From: Caproicibacter sp047833665
GTDB lineage: Bacteria; Bacillota; Clostridia; Oscillospirales; Acutalibacteraceae
Direction of reading: 5' to 3'
DNA: 64,000 bases
NCBI GenBank assembly: GCA_047833665.1
Contig: CP181261.1
Span: forward strand, 1-64,000
Both the position numbers and the translations under genes were made by a program. Shown one piece after another: positions 34,504-43,545 of this stretch. The notes under the pieces are model-generated. The model worked only from the letters and a program-made list of their open reading frames with translations. It did no database searches and was not told the DNA's origin. Position 1 is the first letter of the stretch; every line of letters begins with the position of its first letter.

Positions 34504-35736
34504 GTGCCGAAAAAGCGAAATACAAAACGGCAAGATGGCCGTATTGCTGTTCAGGTTTATCTGGGACGAGTGGATGGGAAGCGGCGATATAAGACCGTTT
34601 ACGGCAGAACGCAAAAGGAGGCGGATGAAAAGGCAAGACAAATAAAATCAGAAATTGGATTAGGGCTTAATGTAACTGCTGATCAAGACACATTTGGACA
34701 ATGGGCCGATATTCTTCTTAAAATAAAGGCATCCAACGTATCGCCCGGGCAATATAAAAACTATAAAGGAACTGTAAAATATTTAAAAACTCTAATCGGG
34801 AAGATGCAGATTAAAAATATTCGCCCTCAGACCATTCAAAATATCATTGACAACTTAGCTGAGGAAAATCCCACTACACACAGACCTACAGCAAAGCGGA
34901 CTTTGAACTTTACTCTGTCTGTTGTGAGACAGATATTGCAACTTGCCGTCAAAAATCGGATTATAGCATATAATCCAGCAAACGATGTGGACATCCCTGC
35001 GAAAGCACAAGAATCCCACAGACGGGCTCTCACAGAAGAGGAGCAGCAGTGGATTATCAACACCCCGCACAGGGCGCAATGCGGCGCTATGATTATGATG
35101 TATGCCGGGCTGCGCCGTGGTGAACTGCTTGCATTAACTTGGAACGATATTGATTTGAAAAATAAAACGATTTGTGTAAACAAAACGGTTACGCTGAAAG
35201 AGGGACAACCAAAAATCAAGCCATTTACAAAAACGCAAGCTGGGATGAGAGTGGTAGATATTCCCCAAAGGTTGGCTGATTTTCTAAAAGAAGAAAAGAA
35301 GAAAATTCCGGCTGATGCTGTTAATCCACTGGTTTGCCCAACAAAGTCTGGAACAATAATGACTGACACTGCATGGCGAAGGTTGTGGAATAGCTATTTA
35401 GTCGATCTGAATTTTAAATACGGCAATCAGATCGATAAAAAAGGGCATCGTGCAAGATCAAAACGAAATCCTAATGGAATTGTAATGACCATTCCTCATT
35501 TTACCGCGCACTGGCTTCGGCACACATTTGCAACTTTATTGTACCTGTCCGGGGTCGATGTGTTAACGGCAAAAGAACAATTAGGGCATGCCGACATCAA
35601 AACAACATTGGCCATTTACACGCATTTGGACCAGCAGTTCAAACGCCACAGCATGACAAAATTGGATGAATATTTGACAAGATGCAAGTCAGATGCAAGT
35701 CAGGAATCGCCGGAAACCCGCATGAATACTGGATAA
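34504..35736 (+). CDS. int: Tyrosine recombinase (integrase)
   Basis: About 410 residues: an N-terminal AP2-like arm-binding region (PKKRNTKRQDGRIAVQVYLG), a SAM-like core-binding domain (about 60-160) and the catalytic domain. Active-site residues are visible: Arg in YAGLRRGELLALTW, His-x-x-Arg in HWLRHTFATL, His in QLGHADIKTT and the Tyr nucleophile in AIYTHLDQ. The GTG at 34504 is placed by AAGGAGGG 6 bases upstream. It integrates the element into the 3' part of a tRNA-Gly gene, whose fragment begins 15 bases after the stop codon. Confidence 0.95.
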   Translation: MPKKRNTKRQDGRIAVQVYLGRVDGKRRYKTVYGRTQKEADEKARQIKSEIGLGLNVTADQDTFGQWADILLKIKASNVSPGQYKNYKGTVKYLKTLIGKMQIKNIRPQTIQNIIDNLAEENPTTHRPTAKRTLNFTLSVVRQILQLAVKNRIIAYNPANDVDIPAKAQESHRRALTEEEQQWIINTPHRAQCGAMIMMYAGLRRGELLALTWNDIDLKNKTICVNKTVTLKEGQPKIKPFTKTQAGMRVVDIPQRLADFLKEEKKKIPADAVNPLVCPTKSGTIMTDTAWRRLWNSYLVDLNFKYGNQIDKKGHRARSKRNPNGIVMTIPHFTAHWLRHTFATLLYLSGVDVLTAKEQLGHADIKTTLAIYTHLDQQFKRHSMTKLDEYLTRCKSDASQESPETRMNTG

Positions 35737-35751
35737 TTTGCAATTTTTTGT

Positions 35752-35800
35752 CAGCTTCCCAAGCTGAATGTCGCGGGTTCGAATCCCGTTTCCCGCTCCA
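35752..35800 (+). other. attR-like 3' fragment of tRNA-Gly(CCC)
   Basis: The anticodon arm CAGCTTCCCAAGCTG, the T arm GCGGGTTCGAATCCCGT and the acceptor 3' strand TTCCCGC-T-CCA of a tRNA-Gly are present. The D arm and 5' acceptor strand are absent; integrase 3' sequence lies there instead. This is the usual junction left by a tyrosine integrase that targets a tRNA 3' half. It is not a functional tRNA gene. I did not find the matching left attachment site in the window. Confidence 0.85.
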
Positions 35801-35802
35801 AG

Positions 35803-35850
35803 AAAAAATCCCGAAAAGCCAGTAACCATGCGGCTTTTCGGGATTTTTAT
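35803..35850 (+). terminator. Terminator after the tRNA-Gly fragment
   Basis: AAAAATCCCGAAAAGCC pairs with GGCTTTTCGGGATTTTT, with a T-rich tail. It is probably the original tRNA terminator. Confidence 0.85.
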
Positions 35851-35925
35851 TTTACAAGAGTAGGAAAATTCGCAAAAGGAACTAGAACTTGCAAATATGA
35901 AAGAACATTAACACATTGATAATTC

Positions 35926-36799
35926 TTTTGTGTAAAATCTGAAGATGAGACTTCCTTTCAGATAAGAATGAGGGTAAGAAAATATCAGTCTGAAAGAAAG
36001 TCTTTTTTATGAGTAGGGTACCGGGCAAGACTTTTAAAGGAGTATGTCAACCGCCAAGAATTCAGCAGCACTGCGGATATCATGGAAGCCATGAAAGACA
36101 TGTTCCGTAATGTTCTTCAACAAGTGATGGAAAGCGAATTGGAGGAAAAGTTAGGCTATAAAAGAGCAAGAGACTGTCAAATGTTGATGAAACGGCGAGG
36201 TCGAAAAATTACAGAAACGGGTATTCCAAGAAGGTCGTAAAAACGCAGATTGGAGAGATTACTGTAAAGATTCCCCGTGACCATAACGGCGAATATGAGC
36301 CGAAAATCAAAAGAAAAATGGGAAAAATCTTATCCTTCCTGTGTAAAGAGCTGGGAAGACAACTGGGAAATTCTCTCCACATTTTACGCATACCCGGCTG
36401 AGATTCGGAAAATCATATATACGACAAATATCATTGAGGGACTGAAAAGCCAGTTCCGGCGAATCACTAAAAATAAGCCATCCTTTACGAATGACGATTC
36501 CTTGCGCAAAATGTTGTATTTGGCGTCAAAAAAGATTGTCGAACATTGGACCTGCAGATGTCGAAATTGGGACTTTGGTTTAATCAGTTAAATATCCTGT
36601 TTGCCGACTAAGCGGCAGGCTGATTGACTCTGAAAATTAGAATTTCCTCAAAGCTGCTTTGGCCTGTGCGCTTGGCGCGCATACTTCAGCAGTTTTGAGG
36701 AATATGGACAAATCAGGAGCAAAGCAAACCTTTTGATTTACGTTCAAATCAAAAAATCACCTGAGTTCTTATCTGAAAGAAAATTTAATTTACACAAAA
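35926..36799 (+). mobile_element. Decayed IS256-family element (type B)
   Basis: Ends match as inverted repeats: TTTTGTGTAAA...CAGATAAGAA on the left and TTCTTATCTG...TTTACACAAAA on the right. Inside, the plus strand shows the IS256 transposase N-terminus (STADIMEAMKDMFRNVLQQ, then EEKLGYKRARD) from about 36040. It is broken by deletions and frameshifts, with a later piece at 36277-36591 (IIYTTNIIEGLKSQFRR, SLRKMLYLASKKI). A large stem (CCTCAAAGCTGCT / AGCAGTTTTGAGG, 36651-36704) follows the gene. It is a different IS256 subtype from the copies at 57 and 63 kb. Confidence 0.88.
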
Positions 36800-36831
36800 T
36801 ATTATAGGGTGGTTCATACCTGCTGTTTACT

Positions 36832-38484
36832 CTATTTATTTTTTTGGATTTCTTTGAGCAAATTGCATTTAGTTTCAAGTATCGCTCCTGGACTTACTGA
36901 AAATTCATCAAGACCGTACTCGAGAAGCTTCGAGGTTGCTTTTTCATCGGATGCAAGTTCGCCGCACATACCGCAAGGTATAGAAGCTTTGTGTGATGCT
37001 GTTATTGTCATTTTTATAAGATGCTGTACTGCAGGATGCAGTGGGTCGTAAAGTTCGGAGATATTTTCATTCATTCTGTCGACTGCAAGGGTGTACTGTG
37101 TCAGGTCATTTGTACCGATACTGAAAAAGTCGGCTTCCCTTGCAAATACATCTGCCATGATCGCGGTTGAAGGAATCTCAATCATTATGCCAATCTTTAT
37201 TTCTTCACTAAAATTCTCACCGCGTGACCGAAGTTCCTGCTTGCACTCGTTCATAATCTTTTTCGCTTTGATAAACTCCTTCATACTGCTTATCATAGGA
37301 AACATGATTCTTATATTCCCAAAAGCCGATGCACGCAATATAGCTCTTAGTTGTACTTTAAATATTTCAGGATTTTTTAGGCACAGCCTTATGGCTCTAA
37401 GACCAAGAAAGGGGTTTGACTCCTTGGGAAACTGGAGATAGGAAAGATTTTTATCGCCTCCTATATCCAGTGTGCGGATAGTAAGCGGTTTACCGGCAAG
37501 CATTTGTGCTGCTTTTTTATATATGGCAAACTGTTCTTCTTCTGACGGAATCTCGTCTCGGTTCATGTATAAAAATTCTGTGCGAAAAAGACCAACGCCT
37601 TCGGCACCGTAATGAAGTGCTGTTTTAAGATCTTCTAGGTTTCCAATATTTGCGGCAACAATGATGTGCTTACCGTCTCTTGTATAAATTGGCCCTTCTG
37701 CAATTTTAACATCCTTTGCTTTTTGCCTGTTGAATTCTTCAGCTAGTTCCTTGTATTTGCTGAGAGTTTCTTCATCTGGATTTATTATGACTTTTCCGGA
37801 CATGCCGTCTACGATGACTTTTGTTCCGTTTTCTACTTTGTCCAAAACACCTCTGCAACCGGTTACAGCAACGACACCGAGTGTTTTGGATAAAATTGCC
37901 ATATGCGATGTTTTTCCGCCAGTTTCTGTCACAAAAGCCAGCACTTTTTCTTTATCTATTTGCACAGTATCAGACGGCTTTAAATTGTATGCAAAAAGGA
38001 TAGTGCCTTGCGGCATAGTTTTAAAATTTATATTGCTACTTTCGCCAGACAGATTTCTTAAAAGTCTTTCGCCAACATCTTTGATGTCAGCTGCACGTTC
38101 TTTAATATATTCATTGTCAATCTGTAAAAAAGAATCATATAGAGAATTCATAACGCTGGAAATTGCAGTTTCCGCGGAAATTACTTTGCTGTTTATCAGT
38201 GAAAGAGCTTCTCCTATAAAAGCGGGATCATTCAAAAAATTTATTTGGCTTTCAATAATATCAGCATTTTTCTTGTCAAGATTTTCCGCTGCTTTACAGG
38301 CTATGTGATGTATCTGCTCTTTAGAAAGCTCAATCGCAGCTTTCAGCCTTTCGGTTTCTTCTGCTGCGCTGACTGTAGTACGCGGTGTATGGATATTGGA
38401 ATCGTCCTTTATGACATATGCTGTTCCAATAGCATATCCTTTTGAAACTCCAATACCGTTTTTTGTAAGGTTTGAAATTGTCAT
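36832..38484 (-). CDS. ptsI: PTS enzyme I (phosphoenolpyruvate-protein phosphotransferase)
   Basis: A 550-residue protein that takes phosphate from PEP and gives it to HPr. The N-terminal domain carries the phospho-acceptor His194 in GGKTSHMAIL. The C-terminal PEP-binding barrel has GLFRTEFLYMNR, NPFLGLRAIR, MIEIPSTA, SIGTNDLTQYTLAVDR and the catalytic Cys in IPCGMCGE. Slightly shorter than the usual ~570 residues but complete. It is a single gene on the minus strand; HPr and DhaM lie 8-10 kb away in the same metabolic island, which suggests dedication to dihydroxyacetone phosphorylation. It may instead be the general cellular EI. Confidence 0.95.
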   Translation of the reverse strand: MTISNLTKNGIGVSKGYAIGTAYVIKDDSNIHTPRTTVSAAEETERLKAAIELSKEQIHHIACKAAENLDKKNADIIESQINFLNDPAFIGEALSLINSKVISAETAISSVMNSLYDSFLQIDNEYIKERAADIKDVGERLLRNLSGESSNINFKTMPQGTILFAYNLKPSDTVQIDKEKVLAFVTETGGKTSHMAILSKTLGVVAVTGCRGVLDKVENGTKVIVDGMSGKVIINPDEETLSKYKELAEEFNRQKAKDVKIAEGPIYTRDGKHIIVAANIGNLEDLKTALHYGAEGVGLFRTEFLYMNRDEIPSEEEQFAIYKKAAQMLAGKPLTIRTLDIGGDKNLSYLQFPKESNPFLGLRAIRLCLKNPEIFKVQLRAILRASAFGNIRIMFPMISSMKEFIKAKKIMNECKQELRSRGENFSEEIKIGIMIEIPSTAIMADVFAREADFFSIGTNDLTQYTLAVDRMNENISELYDPLHPAVQHLIKMTITASHKASIPCGMCGELASDEKATSKLLEYGLDEFSVSPGAILETKCNLLKEIQKNK

Positions 38485-38818
38485 AGATCCCTCACCAAAT
38501 TTCTAATAAATTAAGTTTGCCAACAAATTTTATTTTCTACTAAAACATTTCTCTCTCGCAAGTTAAGACAAACGAGCGAGTCTAAATCCTGATATGGTAT
38601 TAGATAGTATAATCTGCACAAATATCATTTATAAAATATAAACAATTTTTTGTTTAAATATGTTTAAATTATATGGTATTATAATAACGAAATTGTTACG
38701 TAAAATTAATTTAAGATTATAATTCTATTCAAACGTTAAATTCCCATTTCTGATGGTAGTGCAAAGCCTTTTGTCTATTGTCAATGAAACATCTATTAGG
38801 GAAAGACGGAGGGTTTAT

Positions 38819-39514
38819 ATGCCAAACTTGATTAATTTTATGTTGCCATCATTGCTGATTGTGGGTATTTCATATCTTTTGGGCAGTATCAGTTTTTCGA
38901 TCATCTTTACAAAGCTGTTTTATAATCACACGGATATCCGAACTTTAGGAAGCGGTAACGCCGGTCTAACAAATGTTCTTCGCTGTGTTGGGATTAAAGC
39001 TGGTCTTTTAACGCTCGTTTTTGATTTTTCTAAAGGTGCGGCGTCCGTTTTCATTAGCAAAACAATATTTCAGCCGCTGTGTATACAGTATAATCTGCCG
39101 GAGTATTTTACACATTACGGAGCGTGTCTTGCCGGAATAGCCTGCGTTGTAGGGCATATCTATCCCGTGTTTTTCCATTTTCGCGGCGGAAAAGGGGTTC
39201 TAACATCGGCTGGGATTATTGCGCTTCTTGATTGGCGATGCTTTATGATTGCACTTTTTGTATTTGCAATTGTATTCGTTATCTCGAAAATTGTGTCTAT
39301 ATCGTCTGTTTGCAGTGCTCTTTCGTTTCCGCTGGTCAATTTCTATTTTTCTTACTTTATACAGTGGAAACTGGGATATGTGCCGTTTTCCTACGTGATA
39401 ATTACCACTACTTTTTCACTGTTTTTAGCCGGGCTGCTGGTCTATAAACACCGCACCAATCTGCAGCGGCTGAGGAATGGCACAGAAAAAAAGTTGACCA
39501 TTAAACGCCCTTAG
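38819..39514 (+). CDS. plsY: Acyl-phosphate:glycerol-3-phosphate acyltransferase
   Basis: About 231 residues, five or so membrane helices, with the PlsY loops ILLGSISFSIIF-like, GSGNAGLTNVLR (G3P site), HIYPVFFHFRGGKGVLTSAG and the late KHRTNLQRLRNGTE motif. PlsY makes lysophosphatidic acid from G3P and acyl-phosphate. The ATG at 38819 has GGAGGG 5 bases upstream; a longer frame from 38753 lacks one. It sits among glycerol-3-phosphate genes. It is divergent from ptsI, and the 334-base interval between them is AT-rich with no clear promoter. Confidence 0.9.
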   Translation: MPNLINFMLPSLLIVGISYLLGSISFSIIFTKLFYNHTDIRTLGSGNAGLTNVLRCVGIKAGLLTLVFDFSKGAASVFISKTIFQPLCIQYNLPEYFTHYGACLAGIACVVGHIYPVFFHFRGGKGVLTSAGIIALLDWRCFMIALFVFAIVFVISKIVSISSVCSALSFPLVNFYFSYFIQWKLGYVPFSYVIITTTFSLFLAGLLVYKHRTNLQRLRNGTEKKLTIKRP

Positions 39515-39519
39515 GCAGG

Positions 39520-39570
39520 TGAAACTCCCCGACGGAGAATACTGATAATCTCCAGGGGAGTTTCATCTAT
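39520..39570. terminator. Bidirectional terminator between plsY and the DUF1667 gene
   Basis: TGAAACTCCCC (39520-39530) pairs with GGGGAGTTTCA (39555-39565), with an inner GGAGA/TCTCC pair, followed by TCTATTTTGTT on the plus strand. The genes converge here. Confidence 0.75.
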
Positions 39571-39574
39571 TTTG

Positions 39575-39928
39575 TTAATATGCTTCCTTGGTTGCGACAA
39601 TATCTACTTGGGTTCCGCAAACTCCTGAAATAATTACATCCCCGATATGCACAGGCGGCGTTGCTTCACACTTTTGGATTTCTCTGAGGCAATCAAAGAT
39701 CTTATCTTTCTCAATTGGAGAGGAAGTTTTGACCGGCAATGGATGATTGCTTCCGCACACATGCACCAAACCGGTCACCATTCTTTTTGGAGTGGTCAAT
39801 TCCTCCTGTGCATATTTTTTGCCAATATTGCAGGAGTACCCCTCCACAGAGAGAACTTTGCCGTTTTCCACCTCAGCTGTAATACGGCATCCCATTGGGC
39901 AGCCAATGCAAGTGATTTCCTTTTGCAT
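39575..39928 (-). CDS. DUF1667 cysteine-rich protein
   Basis: A 117-residue protein with Cys motifs CIGCPMGC near the N-terminus, YSCNIG and later GVCGTQ. DUF1667 genes regularly follow glycerol-3-phosphate or related FAD dehydrogenases in Clostridia. The Cys pattern suggests a metal or Fe-S centre that hands electrons on from the oxidoreductase. It starts 3 bases after the FAD oxidoreductase stop. The electron role is inferred. Confidence 0.85.
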   Translation of the reverse strand: MQKEITCIGCPMGCRITAEVENGKVLSVEGYSCNIGKKYAQEELTTPKRMVTGLVHVCGSNHPLPVKTSSPIEKDKIFDCLREIQKCEATPPVHIGDVIISGVCGTQVDIVATKEAY

Positions 39929-39931
39929 CTC

Positions 39932-41191
39932 TCAGGCCTCCACTTTCACCGTAAGTTCGTTTTTCCCCGCAGCTTTGCAAAGCTGTTCGGGTTTAAGTTC
40001 CAGACTGACCATTTCTCCCGGAGTAAGAATTCGGCTTTTTCTCGAATACAATTCGCTGTCGCCCGAACTTACAATGATTTTCGCATTCCGATAAACACCT
40101 TTAGGACGAAACATTATGGTAACGGGGCTGGCAGTATCGGGATGGATTAATTGGGGTACTACCCCGGATACGCCAAAACCGCTGACAACGGGAATTCTTT
40201 CATTGTTTTCAGGCAGCTGACGGCAAACAAACTTCCAAGCGTTTCTGCCGGCTCTTTCTGCCTCCAGTGAAACGTAGTCCACAAGGTCATGAACATGAAG
40301 CACGTTACCACAGGAAAATATACCTTTTACAGAGGTTTCCAAATTCTCATCTACTTCGGCGCCGCCCGTAGCAGGTGAGATTTTAACGCCCGCAAGCTGA
40401 CTCAGCTCATTTTCCGGAATCAACCCGACGGATAGCAGGAGAGTGTCACATTCATAATATTCCTCCGTACCGGGCAGCGGCTTTTTTGTGTCCGGATCCA
40501 CTGCGGCAACGGTGACACCTTCCAGTCGTTCCCGCCCAGAAATATCTATGACCGTATGGTTCAAAAGCAACGGAATTCCAAAATCATCCAGACACTGCAC
40601 AATATTGCGCTTTAAACCTGAGGAATACGGCATTAGTTCCACACAGGCAAGGACTTTTGCGCCCATAAAAGTCATTCTGCGGGCCATAATCAGTCCGATA
40701 TCGCCGGAACCAAGAATTACGACACGTTTGCCCGGCATAATCCCCTCAAGATTAACAAGTTTCTGGGCAGTTCCGGCTGTGTAAATACCGGAGCAGCGCC
40801 AACCCGGAATAGCAAGAGCACCGCGGGGGCGTTCTCTGCATCCCATGGCAAGGATAACTGACTTTGCTTGAAATTGTTGCAGTCCGTTTACATGGCTGAC
40901 CGCCGTGACGACACGGTCTTTTGAAATATCTAAAACCATGGTGGAACATTGATAGGGAATTTGGTAAGAAAGAATCTTATCAATATATTTCTGCGCGTAT
41001 TCCGGTCCCGTCAATTCTTCGTGAAATGTATGTAAACCGAATCCATTGTGAATACACTGCTTCAAAATTCCCCCGAGCGTTTCTTCTCTTTCCAAAATGA
41101 GAATATTTTGGCAGCCGCTTTCATATGCTGCAACGGCAGCAGCCAGTCCAGCAGGCCCGCCACCTACAATTAAAATATCAACATTTCTCAT
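39932..41191 (-). CDS. FAD/NAD(P)-dependent oxidoreductase subunit of the glycerol-3-phosphate dehydrogenase system
   Basis: A 419-residue pyridine nucleotide-disulfide type oxidoreductase. The N-terminus has the FAD-binding VDILIVGGGPAGLAAAVAA; a second dinucleotide site is GKRVVILGSGDIGLIMARR near 155, and the late FAD motif is GIFSCGNVLHVHD. It overlaps the GlpA-like gene by 4 bases. With that protein and DUF1667 it forms the three-part clostridial G3P oxidation system. It likely couples G3P oxidation to NAD(P) or another carrier. Confidence 0.87.
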   Translation of the reverse strand: MRNVDILIVGGGPAGLAAAVAAYESGCQNILILEREETLGGILKQCIHNGFGLHTFHEELTGPEYAQKYIDKILSYQIPYQCSTMVLDISKDRVVTAVSHVNGLQQFQAKSVILAMGCRERPRGALAIPGWRCSGIYTAGTAQKLVNLEGIMPGKRVVILGSGDIGLIMARRMTFMGAKVLACVELMPYSSGLKRNIVQCLDDFGIPLLLNHTVIDISGRERLEGVTVAAVDPDTKKPLPGTEEYYECDTLLLSVGLIPENELSQLAGVKISPATGGAEVDENLETSVKGIFSCGNVLHVHDLVDYVSLEAERAGRNAWKFVCRQLPENNERIPVVSGFGVSGVVPQLIHPDTASPVTIMFRPKGVYRNAKIIVSSGDSELYSRKSRILTPGEMVSLELKPEQLCKAAGKNELTVKVEA

Positions 41192-42636
41192 GCTCTTTCA
41201 TCCCCCTCTTGAAACAGATAGTGGGAAAGCATTTTGGAATTGCCGCCGAACTTAGTTACTTCAAGCGGGGACATATGAAGCTCTTCGCTTAAAATCTGAA
41301 TGGTTCTAGGGGTACAGAATCCAGCCTGACATCTGCCCATACCAGCTCTTGTGCGGCGCTTGATGCCGTCAATGGTTCTAGCACCTACAGGCCTGCGAAT
41401 TGCTTCACGGATTTCAGCTTCTGTAACAGTTTCACATCTGCAAACAATTTTTGCGTAGTCCGGATTTGAGGCAATTGCTTTTGCCCGTTCTTCGTTGGTC
41501 ATTTCTCTGAATTTTGGAATCCCTTTCCGAATGGGATTGAACTTTGGATTCGGTTTTGCTCCCAATTTATCTGCAATCAAATCTGCCAAATAGCGCCCGA
41601 TAGCCGGGGAAGAAGTCAGCCCGGGCGACTCTACTCCCGCAGCGTTAAAGAACATCGGTGCATCCGGTGCTTCTCCAAGCACAAAATCATCACGGTCACA
41701 GTGAGCACGAATGCCGGAAAATGTTGTAATGACATCACGCATTGGAATATGTTCCCAAGTTAGGCTCCCAAAATGCAAGGCCTTTGCAAGTCCTTCCGGT
41801 GTAGTCCGTGTGTCATCTCGATCCTCGATATCTTCCGCTGTGGGACCGATTAAGACGGTACCATCCACGGTCGGTGTCACTAGGATACCTTTCCCCATTT
41901 TTGTAGGTAACTGAAAAATGGACGCGTGAAAAGCATCAGCATATTTTTTGTCCAAGATATAATACTCACCGCGGCGAGGAAGAATGTGTATCTTGTCTTC
42001 CGACACCATATTGTTAATTTTGTCAGAGTAGAGGCCGGCGCAGTTAACGACGGCTTTTGTGGTAAAGGTTCCGGCTCCGCTTTCCACAATCCAGAAGCCA
42101 TCTCCTCTTTTAATCCCCGTTACCGGTGCATTTCTGAAAAAACGAACTCCGTTTGCTGCCGCATTTTCTGCGTTAGCAATTGTTAATTCATACGGACAGA
42201 CGATTCCGCCTGTTTCCACCAACAGTGCAGCGCAAGCGTTGGGACTGATATTCGGTTCCCTCCGCCTAAGTTCATCTTTTCCAATGATGCGCAGCTTTGG
42301 AACGCCGTTTATTTCCCCCTGCTTTTTCAATTTTTCCAGTGTAGAGATGCCTTCTTCAGAGAAAGAAACGACCAGTGAGGTATTCCATTTTAACGGAACA
42401 TCCAGTTCGGAGCACATTTGTTGAAACATGCCATTTCCCAAAACATTATATTTTGCTTTCTGCGTATGGGGCTTTGCGTCATATCCGCCATGTACAATGG
42501 CTGTATTTGCTTTGCTCTGTCCTTCGCAGATATCGGAAGCTTTCTCCAGCAGGGCGGTTTTAAGCTGATACCTAGCAAGCATTCTAGCTGTTGTGCATCC
42601 CACAATTCCGCCGCCGATAATTAGTACATCCAGCAT
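41188..42636 (-). CDS. GlpA-like FAD-dependent glycerol-3-phosphate dehydrogenase with [2Fe-2S]-type C-terminus
   Basis: About 482 residues. The DAO-type FAD site is MLDVLIIGGGIVGCTTARML; the substrate domain runs to about 370; the C-terminal ~90 residues carry a BFD-like four-Cys cluster (VCRCETVTEAEI and GMGRCQAGFC). It oxidises G3P to dihydroxyacetone phosphate. The start at 42636 is chosen because the FAD motif begins at once; a longer frame to 42672 exists. It lies downstream of glpK-glpF in a five-gene operon. Confidence 0.9.
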   Translation of the reverse strand: MLDVLIIGGGIVGCTTARMLARYQLKTALLEKASDICEGQSKANTAIVHGGYDAKPHTQKAKYNVLGNGMFQQMCSELDVPLKWNTSLVVSFSEEGISTLEKLKKQGEINGVPKLRIIGKDELRRREPNISPNACAALLVETGGIVCPYELTIANAENAAANGVRFFRNAPVTGIKRGDGFWIVESGAGTFTTKAVVNCAGLYSDKINNMVSEDKIHILPRRGEYYILDKKYADAFHASIFQLPTKMGKGILVTPTVDGTVLIGPTAEDIEDRDDTRTTPEGLAKALHFGSLTWEHIPMRDVITTFSGIRAHCDRDDFVLGEAPDAPMFFNAAGVESPGLTSSPAIGRYLADLIADKLGAKPNPKFNPIRKGIPKFREMTNEERAKAIASNPDYAKIVCRCETVTEAEIREAIRRPVGARTIDGIKRRTRAGMGRCQAGFCTPRTIQILSEELHMSPLEVTKFGGNSKMLSHYLFQEGDERA

Positions 42637-42783
42637 AACCACGAACACCAACCTTTTTGTTTCGCTCTGCATAAAAGAGATACGATGAGTTTATTTTCCG
42701 AAAAAATCGCAAAAGGATGCAAGGGTAGACAGGACGGTGTTTTCCCCTGCTTTCCTCTTGTCGCATACCGATCAAATTAGTTC

Positions 42784-43500
42784 TTACCAGGGAATTGCTT
42801 TAAATATCAACGTTGCTAGCAGACCGCCTAAAATTGGCCCAATGATTGGAACCACCAAACCGTAACTCCAGTTGGAATCCCCTTTATTCTTAATAGGTAA
42901 AACAGCATGCGCCAGACGCGGACCGAGGTCACGCGCGGGGTTAATCGCATATCCGGTCAGCCCACCGAGCGACATACCGATGGAAACAATGATACCGAAG
43001 ACCAGCAGGTAATTTAATCCCACATTGCCGGCACCGGTTACGTTGGCAATACCCATAATGGTAAACACAAGCAGGAAAGTACCAACAAGCTCTGAAAGAA
43101 TATTGCGGGGTATATTGCGAATTGCCGGACCGGTGGAGAAACATCCCAGTATTGTAGCAGAGTTTTCTGTGGCGTCAAACTGATCCTTAAACAAAGCGTA
43201 TACAATGAGACCGCCGCAGAAAGCGCCAAGAACCTGCGCTACTATGTAGCCGGGAACCATGTTCCATGCAAAACTGCCGGCAGCTGCAAGGGCAATGGTC
43301 AAAGCCGGGTTGAAATGAGCTCCTGAAGCAGCACCGAACACAAACGCCGGAAGCATAACGGCAAGGCCCCATCCGATGGTAATTTGGACTGTGCCGCCGC
43401 CTTTCATGCCGGATTTGTTTAAATTCACATTCGCGACAACGCCGTCACCCAAAATAATAAGGATTGCAGTTCCGATAAATTCCGAAATATACGGTAACAT
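42784..43500 (-). CDS. glpF: Glycerol uptake facilitator (aquaglyceroporin)
   Basis: About 238 residues, six helices plus two half-helices with the NPA-type motifs HFNPALTIALA and INPARDLGPRL. The second Asp is typical of glycerol-conducting members. The start at 43500 has GAGGTG upstream. It follows glpK by 45 bases. Confidence 0.95.
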   Translation of the reverse strand: MLPYISEFIGTAILIILGDGVVANVNLNKSGMKGGGTVQITIGWGLAVMLPAFVFGAASGAHFNPALTIALAAAGSFAWNMVPGYIVAQVLGAFCGGLIVYALFKDQFDATENSATILGCFSTGPAIRNIPRNILSELVGTFLLVFTIMGIANVTGAGNVGLNYLLVFGIIVSIGMSLGGLTGYAINPARDLGPRLAHAVLPIKNKGDSNWSYGLVVPIIGPILGGLLATLIFKAIPW

Positions 43501-43545
43501 TATTAAACACCTCAATTTAAATCCAATTGGATCTTAATAGAATAA

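Noticed and set aside
35752..35800. A functional tRNA-Gly gene
   Set aside because: Only the anticodon arm to CCA is present; the D arm and 5' acceptor strand are replaced by sequence following the integrase gene.
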